A stretch of DNA of 64,000 nucleotides from Nocardioides nematodiphilus (GCF_020216525.1 NZ_JAIWOY010000010.1:1-64000), one strand, 5' to 3'. Positions 48,228-57,428 are shown, counted from the first letter of the stretch. Numbers and translations: made by a program. Notes: generated by a model from the sequence alone, not told the origin.

Positions 48228-48980
48228 ATGCAGGCCGCCCGCGACACCGCCCAGGGCTCGATCCAGGCCGTGTTGCCCGGAGCCGTGCTGCGACCGGTGC
48301 GCAGCCACGCGTTCGAGGCCTGTGTCGAGCAGCTCGCCACCGCGATCCGGCTCGGGGTCTATCCACTCGGCAGCACCCTGCCGCCCGAGCGCGAGCTGGC
48401 TGAGCAGCTGCACGTCTCGCGGGCGACGCTCCGCGAGGCGATGGCGGCGCTGCGCCAGGCCGGGCTGGTACAGACCACCCGCGGCCGGGGCGGCGGCACC
48501 GTCGTCATCCTCAAGCCGCCGACCCCGTCCGCCCGTGCCGCTGCGCGCACCACGCCCGCCCAGCGCGCCGAGTGGCTCGACGCGCTGGCCTTCCGTCGCA
48601 TCATCGAGCCCGGGGCCGCCGCGACGGTCGCCGCCAGCGAGCTGAGCGACGAGGCCCGCCGCCAGCTGATCGCCGCGCACGAGGAGGTCGACGCCGCGAC
48701 GAGGGCGGCGCACTACCGTCAGTCCGACTCGCGCTTCCACCTCACGATCGCGGCACTGACGGGCTCGAGCCGGGTGATCGACGCCGTGACCTCGGTGCAG
48801 GCGACCGTGCACGAGATGCTGCTCGCCATCCCCCAGCTCCCGACCAACATCGCGCACTCGGACGCGCAGCACACCGCCGTCGTACAGGCGATCCTGGAGG
48901 GCCGGCCCGACGCCGCCCGCCGGGCGATGGAGCAGCACTGCGACGACACGGCCGCGCTGCTGCGCGGCCTGCTCACCTGA
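48228..48980 (+). CDS. GntR-family (FadR/FCD) regulator
   Basis: A 250-residue regulator. The N-terminal winged helix has YPLGSTLPPERELAEQLHVSRATLREAMAALRQAGL, the GntR signature, and a Gly-rich wing (RGRGGGTV). The C-terminal all-helical FCD ligand domain shows DSRFHLTIAALTGS and IAHSDAQHTAVVQAIL with the metal-binding His residues. It leads the operon for gamma-glutamylation and aldehyde oxidation, so it probably senses an amine or acid intermediate and represses this operon and the divergent permease. Confidence 0.87.
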   Translation: MQAARDTAQGSIQAVLPGAVLRPVRSHAFEACVEQLATAIRLGVYPLGSTLPPERELAEQLHVSRATLREAMAALRQAGLVQTTRGRGGGTVVILKPPTPSARAAARTTPAQRAEWLDALAFRRIIEPGAAATVAASELSDEARRQLIAAHEEVDAATRAAHYRQSDSRFHLTIAALTGSSRVIDAVTSVQATVHEMLLAIPQLPTNIAHSDAQHTAVVQAILEGRPDAARRAMEQHCDDTAALLRGLLT

Positions 48981-48991
48981 GGAGAGGCGCC

Positions 48992-50395
48992 ATGACCGAG
49001 CCCGCGACCGACACGCTCCGCAACGACCGTCACCTGAGCATGGAGGCGCTGCGGGCCGCGGTCGAGACCGGCGAGATCGACACCGTCATCGTCGCCTTCA
49101 CCGACATGCAGGGCCGGCTCCAAGGCAAGCGCCTGCACGGGCACTACTTCATCGAGCACGTCCTGGGCCACGGCACCGAGGGCTGCAACTACCTGCTCGC
49201 CGTCGACGTCGAGATGAACACCGTCGGCGGCTACGCGATCTCCTCGTGGGAGCAGGGCTACGGCGACATGGAGTTCGTCCTGGACGGGCGGACCGCACGG
49301 CGCCTGACCCACCTGCCCGGGACGGCGATGGTCCAGTGCGATCTCGCGTGGCCCGACGGGTCTCCGGTTGTGCAGTCGCCGCGCGCGATCCTCACCCGGC
49401 AGCTCGACCGGCTCGCCGAGCGCGGCTGGGTGGCGCTGGCCGGCACCGAGCTGGAGTTCATCGCCTTCGAGGACACCTACGAGGAGGCGGCGCGGGCGGA
49501 CTGGCAGGAGCTCAAGCCCGTCAACGAGTACAACATCGACTACTCGATCCTCGGCACGACCCGCGTCGAGCCGCTGATCCGCGACATCCGCACGCACATG
49601 TACAACGCCGGCCTGGACGTCGAGGGCTCCAAGGGCGAGTGCAACCTCGGCCAGCACGAGATCGGCTTCCTCTACAACGACGCGCTCACCACCGCGGACA
49701 ACCACGCCGTCTACAAGAACGCCGCCAAGGAGATCGCGGCCCAGCACGGCCGCTCGATCACGTTCATGGCGAAGTTCAACCAGCGCGAGGGCAGCTCGTG
49801 CCACATCCACCTGTCCCTGCGCACCGCCGACGGCGGGCTGCTCTTCTGGGACGCCGAGAACGGGCCCCAGAACGGGCACGGCGTACGGACTCCTCTCTAC
49901 GACCACTTCATCGCGGGCGTGCTGGCCACCATGGCCGACCTGACGCTGCTCTACGCGCCGAACATCAACTCCTACAAGCGCTTCGCGGCCGGCTCGTTCG
50001 CGCCGACCACGATCGCGTGGGGCGAGGACAACCGCACCTGCGCGGTGCGGCTGGTCGGCCACGGTCACGGCGCGCGCCTCGAGAACCGGGTCCCCGGCGC
50101 CGACGTGAACCCGTACCTCGCGCTGGCCGCGATGATCGCCGGCGGCCTGCACGGCATCGACGCCGAGCTCGCGCTGCCCGACGCCCTGGTCGGCAACGCG
50201 TACGCCAGCGACCTGCCGAAGGTCCCGGCCACGCTCCTCGAGGCCCGGACGGCGTTCGCCGGCTCTGCCTTCGCCCGCGAGGCGTTCGGGGACGCGGTGG
50301 TCGACCACTACGTCAACACGGCCGACGTCGAGCTGGCCGCCTACAACGCCACCGTCACCGACTGGGAGCTGCGCCGCGGCTTCGAAAGGATGTAG
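48992..50395 (+). CDS. Glutamine synthetase-like gamma-glutamylamine synthetase 2 (PuuA-like)
   Basis: A 467-residue GS-superfamily enzyme, different from the one at 43561. It has VIVAFTDMQGRLQGKRLHG (the F-x-D-x-x-G-x-x-x-G-K block), LAGTELEFIAFED, KGECNLGQHEIGF, GSSCHIHLSL and RLENRVPGADVNPYLALAAM. It would ligate glutamate to a polyamine or monoamine in the first Puu step. GGAGAGG lies four bases before ATG 48992. It is followed by an aldehyde dehydrogenase, an SDR and a PuuD-like hydrolase, giving a nearly complete glutamylated-amine route. Confidence 0.83.
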   Translation: MTEPATDTLRNDRHLSMEALRAAVETGEIDTVIVAFTDMQGRLQGKRLHGHYFIEHVLGHGTEGCNYLLAVDVEMNTVGGYAISSWEQGYGDMEFVLDGRTARRLTHLPGTAMVQCDLAWPDGSPVVQSPRAILTRQLDRLAERGWVALAGTELEFIAFEDTYEEAARADWQELKPVNEYNIDYSILGTTRVEPLIRDIRTHMYNAGLDVEGSKGECNLGQHEIGFLYNDALTTADNHAVYKNAAKEIAAQHGRSITFMAKFNQREGSSCHIHLSLRTADGGLLFWDAENGPQNGHGVRTPLYDHFIAGVLATMADLTLLYAPNINSYKRFAAGSFAPTTIAWGEDNRTCAVRLVGHGHGARLENRVPGADVNPYLALAAMIAGGLHGIDAELALPDALVGNAYASDLPKVPATLLEARTAFAGSAFAREAFGDAVVDHYVNTADVELAAYNATVTDWELRRGFERM

Positions 50396-50406
50396 GTCCG
50401 CACCTC

Positions 50407-51774
50407 ATGAGCGATCTCTTCACCGTGATCAACCCGTCGACCGCGCAGCCGATCGCCGATGTCCCGCTCGCCTCCGTCGAGCAGGCCGACGCCGCGATCG
50501 CCGCCGCCCACGAGGCCTTCCAGTCCTGGCGAACGGTGGCGCCCGGCGAGCGGGCCCGGCTGCTGCGCCGGTTCGCCGCCGTCGTGGAGGAGCACCTCGA
50601 CGAGCTGGCCGAGATCGAGGTGCGCAACGCGGGTCACACCTGGGGCAACGCGCGCTGGGAGGCCGGGAACGTCCGCGACCTGCTCAACTACTACAGCGGC
50701 GCTCCCGAGCGGCTGACCGGCCGGCAGATCCCGGTCGCCGGCGGCCTCGACGTCACCTTCCACGAGCCGCTCGGCGTGGTCGGGATCATCGTGCCCTGGA
50801 ACTTCCCGATGCCGATCGCGGCCTGGGGCTTCGCGCCCGCACTGGCTGCCGGCAACACGGTCGTGCTCAAGCCCGCCGAGCTGACCCCCCTGACCGCGAT
50901 CCGGCTCGGCGAGCTGGCGCTCGCGGCCGGCATCCCCGAGGGCGTGCTCACCGTGATCCCTGGTGCGGGACCGGTCGTCGGCGAGCGCTTCGTGACACAT
51001 CCGCTGGTGCGCAAGGTCTGCTTCACCGGCTCGACCGCGGTCGGCAAGCGGATCATGGCCGGCTGTGCCGAGCAGGTGAAGAACGTGACCCTCGAGCTCG
51101 GCGGGAAGTCGGCCAACATCGTCTTCGCCGACACCGACCTGGCCGCCGCGGCCGCGGCCGCCCCCTACGCCGTCTTCGACAACGCCGGGCAGGACTGCTG
51201 CGCCCGCTCGCGGATCCTGGTCGAGCGCAGCGCGTACGAGGAGTTCATGGCGCTGCTCTCGCCCGCCGTGCTTGGGATCCGGGTGCTCGACGTGAGCGAC
51301 GAGGCCAGCGAGATGGGTCCGCTGATCTCGGCGACCCAGAAGCAGCGCGTGACCGGCTACCTCGACGGCGTCGACGTCGCGATCCAGGGCACGACCCCCG
51401 GCGGGGCGGACAACCCGGGCTTCTGGGTGCCGCCGACCGTCGTGCCCGTGGAGGACCCGGCGATGCCGATCTGGCGCGAGGAGGTCTTCGGGCCCGTCGT
51501 CGCGGTGATGCCGTTCGACGACGAGGGCGACGCGATCGCCAAGGCCAACGACACCGAGTACGGCCTCTCCGGCTCGATCTTCACCACCGACCTCGGTCGC
51601 GGGCTGCGGGTCGCGCGCGGCGTCCAGGCCGGCAACCTCAGCGTCAACTCGCACTCCTCGGTGCGCTACTGGACGCCGTTCGGCGGCTTCAAGCAGTCCG
51701 GCCTCGGCCGCGAGCTGGGCCCCGACGCGCCGTATGCGTTCACCGAGGAGAAGAACGTCTTCATCGCCCACTGA
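50407..51774 (+). CDS. Aldehyde dehydrogenase (PuuC-like position)
   Basis: A 455-residue NAD(P)-dependent aldehyde dehydrogenase. VVGIIVPWNFPMPIAAW binds the cofactor, LELGGKSAN holds the general-base Glu, and AGQDCCARSRILV the catalytic Cys (a double Cys here). EVFGPVVAVMPF and the C-terminal [12 protein letters not shown] are also intact. In Puu-like pathways this step oxidises gamma-glutamyl-aminobutyraldehyde. It starts 12 bases after the synthetase gene. Confidence 0.85.
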   Translation: MSDLFTVINPSTAQPIADVPLASVEQADAAIAAAHEAFQSWRTVAPGERARLLRRFAAVVEEHLDELAEIEVRNAGHTWGNARWEAGNVRDLLNYYSGAPERLTGRQIPVAGGLDVTFHEPLGVVGIIVPWNFPMPIAAWGFAPALAAGNTVVLKPAELTPLTAIRLGELALAAGIPEGVLTVIPGAGPVVGERFVTHPLVRKVCFTGSTAVGKRIMAGCAEQVKNVTLELGGKSANIVFADTDLAAAAAAAPYAVFDNAGQDCCARSRILVERSAYEEFMALLSPAVLGIRVLDVSDEASEMGPLISATQKQRVTGYLDGVDVAIQGTTPGGADNPGFWVPPTVVPVEDPAMPIWREEVFGPVVAVMPFDDEGDAIAKANDTEYGLSGSIFTTDLGRGLRVARGVQAGNLSVNSHSSVRYWTPFGGFKQSGLGRELGPDAPYAFTEEKNVFIAH

Positions 51775-51794
51775 GCCCCACCCCAAGGAGAGAA

Positions 51795-52574
51795 ATGACT
51801 GGCAGGATCCAGGACCGCGTCGCCGTCGTCACGGGCGGCTGCTCGGGCATCGGGCTGGCGACCGTACGGCGCTTCGTGGCCGAGGGCGCGAAGGTGGTCA
51901 TCGGCGACATCGCCGACGCGGCCGGCGCGGCCCTCGTCGAGGAGCTGGGCGGCGCGGCGGTGGCGACGTACGTGCATGTCGACGTGACCTCCAAGGAGGA
52001 GGTGGACGCGCTCTTCAAGACCGCGAAGGACACCTACGGCTCGGTCGACATCGCCTTCAACAACGCCGGGATCAGCCCGCCGGAGGACGACTCGATCCTC
52101 GACACCGACCTGGACGCGTGGCGCAAGGTGCAGGAGGTGAACCTGACGTCGGTCTACCTGTGCTGCAAGGCGGCGCTCCCGTACATGCTCGAGCAGAAGA
52201 AGGGCTCGATCATCAACACCGCCTCGTTCGTGGCGGTGATGGGCGCGGCGACCTCACAGATCTCCTACTCGGCCTCCAAGGGCGGGGTGCTGTCGATGAC
52301 GCGCGAGCTCGGCGTTCAGTTCGCGCGCGACGGCGTCCGGGTCAACGCGCTGTGTCCGGGGCCCGTGAACACGCCCCTGCTGCAGGAGCTCTTCGCCAAG
52401 GACCAGGAGCGGGCCGCGCGCCGGCTGGTGCACATCCCGATGGGCCGCTTCGGCGAGCCCGAGGAGATGGCCGCGGCGGTGCTGTTCCTGGCCTCGGACG
52501 ACTCGTCGTTCATGACCGCGAACACGTTCCTGGTCGACGGCGGCATCTCCGGCGCGTACGTCACGCCGCTGTGA
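51795..52574 (+). CDS. SDR-family dehydrogenase
   Basis: A 259-residue classical SDR: VVTGGCSGIGLATVRR cofactor loop, VDIAFNNAGISP, catalytic Ser in IINTASFVAVMG with Tyr/Lys in ISYSASKGGVL, and a C-terminal VDGGISGAYV. AAGGAGAG lies just before the ATG. No PuuB-type FAD oxidase is seen in this operon, so this dehydrogenase might oxidise an alcohol or amino-alcohol intermediate; this is inference from position. Confidence 0.78.
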   Translation: MTGRIQDRVAVVTGGCSGIGLATVRRFVAEGAKVVIGDIADAAGAALVEELGGAAVATYVHVDVTSKEEVDALFKTAKDTYGSVDIAFNNAGISPPEDDSILDTDLDAWRKVQEVNLTSVYLCCKAALPYMLEQKKGSIINTASFVAVMGAATSQISYSASKGGVLSMTRELGVQFARDGVRVNALCPGPVNTPLLQELFAKDQERAARRLVHIPMGRFGEPEEMAAAVLFLASDDSSFMTANTFLVDGGISGAYVTPL

Positions 52575-52587
52575 CGGCCGCACCTCG

Positions 52588-53289
52588 ATGAACGCGCCCC
52601 TGATCGGGCTCTCCACCTACCGGGAGCAGGCGGCGTGGGGGGTCTGGGACCAGCCCGCCGACCTCCTGCCGGCGCTCTACGCGCAGGCGGTCGAGGCGGT
52701 CGGCGGCGTGCCGGTCCTGCTGCCGCCGGTCGCCGCCGCGGGGGCGGCGGCTGCGGCGGTGGCGCGGCTCGACGGGCTCGTGATCAGCGGCGGCGCCGAC
52801 GTGGATCCTGGGCGCTACGGCGAGGCCCCGCACGCCCGCACGTCGAGCTGGCGGCCCGACCGGGACGCCTGGGAGCTCGCCCTGCTGGCGGCCGCCGACG
52901 ACGCGGGGCTGCCGGTGCTCGGCGTGTGCCGCGGGATGCAGCTGATGGCGGTGCACGCCGGCGGAGCGCTCGACCAGCACACCCCCGACCTGGTCGGCCA
53001 CGAGCAGCACTCCCCCGGCGGCGACGCGTACGGCTCGGTGTCGGTCGCGGTCTCTGCGGGCTCGCGGCTCGCGACGCTGGTCGGCCACGACGTCACAGTG
53101 AACTGCCATCACCACCAGTCGGTGCGCTCCGCGCCGGGCTTCGCATCGGTGGCGACAGCGGCCGACGGCACCCTCGAGGCCATCGAGCTCCCCGGCGACC
53201 GCTTCTGCGTCGCGGTGCAGTGGCATCCCGAGACGGCCGCGGACGTGGGCCTGCTCGCGGGCCTCATCGCCGCCGCGCGCTCGCGCTAG
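52588..53289 (+). CDS. Gamma-glutamyl-amide hydrolase, peptidase C26 (PuuD-like) 1
   Basis: A 233-residue class I GATase-like hydrolase of the PuuD family. LVISGGADVDPGRYG is the PuuD-type signature; the nucleophile Cys is in VLGVCRGMQLM, and the His/Glu pair in AVQWHPET. It should cut glutamate off gamma-glutamyl-GABA-type products, closing the pathway begun by the synthetase at 48992. Last gene of the GntR operon. It ends one base from the convergent stop of a second PuuD-like gene. Confidence 0.83.
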   Translation: MNAPLIGLSTYREQAAWGVWDQPADLLPALYAQAVEAVGGVPVLLPPVAAAGAAAAAVARLDGLVISGGADVDPGRYGEAPHARTSSWRPDRDAWELALLAAADDAGLPVLGVCRGMQLMAVHAGGALDQHTPDLVGHEQHSPGGDAYGSVSVAVSAGSRLATLVGHDVTVNCHHHQSVRSAPGFASVATAADGTLEAIELPGDRFCVAVQWHPETAADVGLLAGLIAAARSR

Positions 53290-53290
53290 A

Positions 53291-53998
53291 TCAGCGCGCG
53301 GCCTCGACCAGGGCGCGGAAGACGGCGAGCTGGCTCGCGTTGGTCGACCAGGTGTCCTCGGGGTGCCACTGGACACCGAGGAACCAGCCCTTCGCCCCGT
53401 CGAGATCGACGGCCTCGACGACGCCGTCGTCCGCGGTGGCGATCACCCTCAGGCCCTCGCCCGGTCGATCGATGCACTGGTGGTGGTAGCAGCTCACGTC
53501 CACCAGCTCGCCGACGATGCCGGCGAGCCGGGTGCCGGCCTCGACCTTCACCTCGTGCGCCCGGTGGCGGTGGTGACGCGCCTCGCCGTACGTGCTGTCC
53601 ATGTCCTGCACGACGGTGCCGCCGAGCAGGGCGTTGACGACCTGTAGCCCGCGGCACACCGCGAGCAGCGGCAGTCCCTGCCCCAGCACGACCCGGGCGA
53701 CGGCCAGGTCGAACGCGTCCTGGACCTCGTCGATGTCGTACATCGTCGGGTGGTGCTCCTGGCCGGTCCACTGCGCCGCCAGGTCTCCTCCGCCGGGCAG
53801 GAGGACGCCGTCGGCGAGCGCGAGCCGCTCGGCGATCTCGGCGTCCGTCCCGGTCGCGGGGTGGATCATCAGCGGCTCGCCGCCGGCGGCCCAGACCGCC
53901 TCGACGAGCGCGCGCGAGGTCACCTCGGCCCGGTATCGCAGCGCGGACGCGGAGTCGGAGAACCGGGCCGGGATGAGGATCCGAGGACGAGCAGTCAT
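53291..53998 (-). CDS. Gamma-glutamyl-amide hydrolase, peptidase C26 (PuuD-like) 2
   Basis: A 235-residue second PuuD-family protein: GVLLPGGGDLAAQWTG, nucleophile LLAVCRGLQVVNALLGG and VQWHPEDTW. Only moderately like its neighbour, so not a recent copy. It is the last gene of the meta-cleavage operon, 13 bases after the FAH gene, so the aromatic substrate may arrive as a gamma-glutamyl conjugate that this enzyme frees. Confidence 0.78.
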   Translation of the reverse strand: MTARPRILIPARFSDSASALRYRAEVTSRALVEAVWAAGGEPLMIHPATGTDAEIAERLALADGVLLPGGGDLAAQWTGQEHHPTMYDIDEVQDAFDLAVARVVLGQGLPLLAVCRGLQVVNALLGGTVVQDMDSTYGEARHHRHRAHEVKVEAGTRLAGIVGELVDVSCYHHQCIDRPGEGLRVIATADDGVVEAVDLDGAKGWFLGVQWHPEDTWSTNASQLAVFRALVEAAR

Positions 53999-54011
53999 CG
54001 CTGTCCCCAGC

Positions 54012-54872
54012 TCAGTGCGCCGGCGGGAGGGGCTTGCGGATCCCGCGGAACTCCCAGTCGCCGCCCTGGGCGGTCGAGAGGACCTCCTCGGACTCCGTCG
54101 GCTGGGCGCCGACGTCGCTCCGGATCGCGGTCGGGCCCGAGACGATGTGGTTGCGCAGCGTGCCGAGCCCCTCGACCTCCACCTCGACGACGTCGCCGGG
54201 GTAGACGGTCCGCGAGATGGCCGGGGTGCCGGACAGCAGGAGGTCGCCGGGGTGCAGGGTGATGGTGCGGGCGATGTCGGCGACGAGGTAGTGCATGTCC
54301 CACTCCATCTCGTCGGTGGAGCCGTCCTGCTTCACCTCGCCGTTGACGCGGGTCTGGATCCGCTTGCCGCGGAAGTCCCAGCCCTCGATGACGCCGGGGC
54401 CGACGGGGCACAGCGTGTCGGCTCCCTTGACCCGCAGCATCGAGCCGGCGTCGGTGTCGCGGAAGTCGTGCAGCCCATAGTCGTTGGCCACCGTGTAGCC
54501 GCGGATGTAGTCGCCCGCCTCGGCCGGCGAGATGTTGCGTGCGGTGCGGCCGATCACGATGGCGATCTCGCCCTCGTAGTTGAGCCACTTGCAGCCCTCG
54601 GGCCGGATCACGGCCGCGTCGTACGCGTTGAGCGCGGTGACCGGCTTGTGGAAGTACGTCGGCGCGGGCGGAAGGCTGACCTGCAGCTCCTTCACCCGGC
54701 TGATGTAGTTGAGGTGGACGCAGATGATCTTCTGCGGCGTCACCGGCGGCAGGTGGATCGCGTCGGCGATCGAGACGACGCGGCCGTCGCCGGCGACGAG
54801 GCTCTCCCCATCGCGTACGACGTCGACGGCGTTGCCGTCCAGCAGGATGCGGCGGGTCTCGCGGATGCTCAT
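54012..54872 (-). CDS. FAH-family isomerase/decarboxylase or hydrolase (HpaG/HpcE-like)
   Basis: A 286-residue fumarylacetoacetate-hydrolase-fold protein. The metal-binding E-x-E is in WLNYEGEIAIVIG, followed by ARNISPAEAGDYIRGYTVANDYGLHDF and LLLSGTPAISRTVYPGDVVEVEVEGLG, the standard family blocks. In homoprotocatechuate degradation one- or two-domain members isomerise and decarboxylate the C8 diacid. Next to an extradiol dioxygenase and a semialdehyde dehydrogenase, that role fits. ATG start, 14 bases after the dioxygenase gene. Confidence 0.8.
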   Translation of the reverse strand: MSIRETRRILLDGNAVDVVRDGESLVAGDGRVVSIADAIHLPPVTPQKIICVHLNYISRVKELQVSLPPAPTYFHKPVTALNAYDAAVIRPEGCKWLNYEGEIAIVIGRTARNISPAEAGDYIRGYTVANDYGLHDFRDTDAGSMLRVKGADTLCPVGPGVIEGWDFRGKRIQTRVNGEVKQDGSTDEMEWDMHYLVADIARTITLHPGDLLLSGTPAISRTVYPGDVVEVEVEGLGTLRNHIVSGPTAIRSDVGAQPTESEEVLSTAQGGDWEFRGIRKPLPPAH

Positions 54873-54886
54873 GTGCCTGTCTCTCT

Positions 54887-55840
54887 TCAGCCTGCGGCAG
54901 GGATGTCGGGGAGCCCGGTCTGGCGGGCGAAGCCGGGGTCGAGCGGGGTGTGCTTCGGCGGCGGGAAGCCGCCCTCGGGGCGGTCGAACCACAGGTGCAC
55001 CTGGCCGGTGCCGACCGAGTTCTCGTACTCCCCGAACTGGCGGCCCGCAGCGGTGCAGGCCTCCTCGCCGAGGGCGCCGATCATCATCAGGTAGTGCATG
55101 AACTTCGCCTCCGGCTTGAACCGGTAGAAGTCGTCCATCGTCGCCAGTACCCGCGCATGGTCGCCTGCCTTGAACCACTCGATCCGCTCGAGGTCGGCGG
55201 CCAGTGCCTCGGGCGTGAAGATGTGCTCGTGGCCGGCGGCCTCGTGGTCGCGCAGCTTCCGCAGCGGCCAGAACGTGTGCGAGAGCGCGCCGGAGGCGAG
55301 GATCAGCACCTTGCGGTCCGACTCCGCGATCGCCTCGCCGACGGCCCGGCCGAGCCGGAAGCAGTCCTCCGCGTCGGCCGTCTGGCACACGCCGATCGAG
55401 ATCCAGCGCTTGTCGGGCATGCCGTCGCCGAGGAACTCCCACAGGTTCGTGGTGGCGTAGAAGATCGGCAGGTGGTGGTCGTCGATCGCGGTCACCCACG
55501 TGGAGTGCGCCGGTGCCTTGCTCGCGATCAGATGCGCGAGCTCGGGGTCGCCGGGGAAGTCGTACGGCCGGCGCTGCATGCCGCGCGGCAGCTCCTCGGA
55601 GGTGAAGAGCCCGCTGCGCCGGTCCTGCGCGGTGACGACGTACTCGACGGTGGTCGCCCAGTGCGAGTCCATCACCAGCACCGTGTCGTACTCGAGGGTC
55701 TCGAAGACCTCGCGCCGCAGCTCCCGCAGCCCTGAGACCAGCGTCGAGTCCTCGCCGTTGTTGAGCTCGCGGCGGATCTCCTCCGGCAGCATGATCGTCG
55801 GGACATGCGCCAGCAGGCCGGCGCCGACCACCTCACCCAT
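54887..55840 (-). CDS. Class III extradiol dioxygenase, probable homoprotocatechuate 2,3-dioxygenase
   Basis: A 317-residue LigB-type ring-cleaving enzyme. GAGLLAHVPTIMLPEE supplies an early iron-ligand His, VTAIDDHHLPIFYATTNLW the next His pair, and ILASGALSHTFWPLRK the active-site His. The sequence resembles 3,4-dihydroxyphenylacetate dioxygenases (HpaD/HpcB type III), though gallate- or other catechol-active relatives exist. It opens the aromatic ring; the next steps are encoded on both sides. Starts four bases after the dehydrogenase gene. Confidence 0.78.
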   Translation of the reverse strand: MGEVVGAGLLAHVPTIMLPEEIRRELNNGEDSTLVSGLRELRREVFETLEYDTVLVMDSHWATTVEYVVTAQDRRSGLFTSEELPRGMQRRPYDFPGDPELAHLIASKAPAHSTWVTAIDDHHLPIFYATTNLWEFLGDGMPDKRWISIGVCQTADAEDCFRLGRAVGEAIAESDRKVLILASGALSHTFWPLRKLRDHEAAGHEHIFTPEALAADLERIEWFKAGDHARVLATMDDFYRFKPEAKFMHYLMMIGALGEEACTAAGRQFGEYENSVGTGQVHLWFDRPEGGFPPPKHTPLDPGFARQTGLPDIPAAG

Positions 55841-55844
55841 CGCC

Positions 55845-57320
55845 CTACTCCTTCCAGCCCGTGGGGCTGAAGACGCTGTTCTTGATGTCGGTATAGAAGT
55901 CGAACGACCAGAGGCCGCCCTCGCGGCCGATGCCCGACTTCTTGTTGCCCCCGAAGGGCGCCTCGAGATCGCGGACGAAGAAGCAGTTCACCCACACCGT
56001 GCCGGCCTCGAGCCCGGCCGAGACCCGCTCCGCGCGCTCGCGCGAGCCGGTGACGAGCGTGGCGGCGAGACCGAAGCGGGTGTCGTTCGCCTTCCGCACG
56101 GCATCCTCCTCGTCGGCGAAGGTCTGGATCGTGACCACCGGCCCGAAGACCTCCTCGGTCATGATCTCGGCGTCCTCGGGGGCGTCGACCAGGATCGTCG
56201 GGCGGAAGTAGAGGCCACCGAGATCGTCGTTGGGCCCGCCACCCAGGAGCGGGCGGGCACCGTCCGCGAGCGCGCGCTCGACGAAGCCGCTGATCTGGTC
56301 GAAGTGGCGGCGCGAGATGAGCGCGGAGACGTCGGTGGCCTCGTCGCGCGGGTCACCCTGCACCAGCTTCTCGGCGCCCTCGACCACGCGCCGGGTGAAC
56401 TCCTCGGCGAGTGACTCGTGCACCAGCATCCGGGCGGCCTTGAGGCAGACCTGGCCGGCGTTGTCGAACTGCTCGACGGCGATCTCCACGGCCAGGTCGA
56501 GGTCGGCGTCCTCGAAGACGAGCAGCGGGGACTTGCCGCCCAGCTCGTACGAGAGCGGCACGATGTTCTCGGCCGCCGCCTTCGCGATCGTCCCGGCGGT
56601 CGGCACCGAGCCGGTGAACGCCAGCCGGTTGATGCCGGGATGCGCGGTGAGCGGAGCACCGGCGTCGAGGCCCGTGCCCTGCACGACGTTGAAGACCCCG
56701 GCCGGGACGCCGGCCTCGTGCATGATGTCGGCGAGCAGGCTGGCGGTCAGCGGCGCCCACTCCGGCGGCTTGACCACGATGGTGTTGCCGGCGGCCAGCG
56801 CCGGGCCGATCCGCCAGGTGGCGAGCATCAGCGGGGCGTTCCACGGGGTGATGATCGCGACGACGCCCGCGGGGTCGTACGAGATGCGCTCGCGGTGGCC
56901 CCGGTTCGGGACCTCCATGTCGGGGTGGCCGAGCTTGTGCTCGGCGTAGTCGGCGAAGGCGCGGAAGTTCATCGCCACGCGCGGCATCACGCCGCGACGG
57001 TGGCTGCGGATCAGCGAGCCGTTGTCGCGCGTCTCGACGAGGGAGAGGTCCTCGATCCGGGCCTCGATCCCCTCGGCGACCCGGCGCAGGATCGCTGCCC
57101 GCTCCCCGACGGGCAGCGCCGCCCAGGCCGGGAACGCCGCGCGGGCCGCGGCGACGGCCGCGTCCACCTCAGCGGACGTCCCGGCATGCACGTACGCGAT
57201 CACGGTCTCGTCGATCGGCGAGACGTCCTCGAACGTGGTCGCCGAGGCGACCCGCTGCCCGCCGATCCAATGGCGGGTGTCGACCTCGACGCCCTCGACG
57301 CTCGCGCAGTCCTGACGCAT
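55845..57320 (-). CDS. Aldehyde dehydrogenase, probable 5-carboxymethyl-2-hydroxymuconate semialdehyde dehydrogenase
   Basis: A 491-residue ALDH: VVAIITPWNAPLMLATW, general-base Glu in YELGGKSPLLV, catalytic Cys in NAGQVCLKAARMLV, and VNCFFVRDLEAPFGGNKKSGIGREGG. The pattern LKAARMLV and the R-D-x-x-x-P-F-G-G-x-K end are those of HpaE-like dehydrogenases. It would oxidise the ring-cleavage semialdehyde. GGAGG at about six bases before ATG 57320. First gene of the reverse operon; operator 5 lies upstream. Confidence 0.8.
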   Translation of the reverse strand: MRQDCASVEGVEVDTRHWIGGQRVASATTFEDVSPIDETVIAYVHAGTSAEVDAAVAAARAAFPAWAALPVGERAAILRRVAEGIEARIEDLSLVETRDNGSLIRSHRRGVMPRVAMNFRAFADYAEHKLGHPDMEVPNRGHRERISYDPAGVVAIITPWNAPLMLATWRIGPALAAGNTIVVKPPEWAPLTASLLADIMHEAGVPAGVFNVVQGTGLDAGAPLTAHPGINRLAFTGSVPTAGTIAKAAAENIVPLSYELGGKSPLLVFEDADLDLAVEIAVEQFDNAGQVCLKAARMLVHESLAEEFTRRVVEGAEKLVQGDPRDEATDVSALISRRHFDQISGFVERALADGARPLLGGGPNDDLGGLYFRPTILVDAPEDAEIMTEEVFGPVVTIQTFADEEDAVRKANDTRFGLAATLVTGSRERAERVSAGLEAGTVWVNCFFVRDLEAPFGGNKKSGIGREGGLWSFDFYTDIKNSVFSPTGWKE

Positions 57321-57341
57321 GGATCCTCCATCGAGCTAGAT

Positions 57342-57357
57342 CGTTTGGATCCAAACG
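57342..57357. promoter_or_regulatory. Catabolic operator 5 (perfect CGTTTGGATCCAAACG)
   Basis: Fully symmetric copy, 22 bases before the ALDH start. With operator 6 it places both arms of the divergent pair under one regulator. Confidence 0.8.
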
Positions 57358-57428
57358 TATGACTCGGAACAGGCGTCGTCAAGGGAGTCAGGACGCTCGA
57401 AAAATTTCCCAGGCGACTCTCGACAGAT

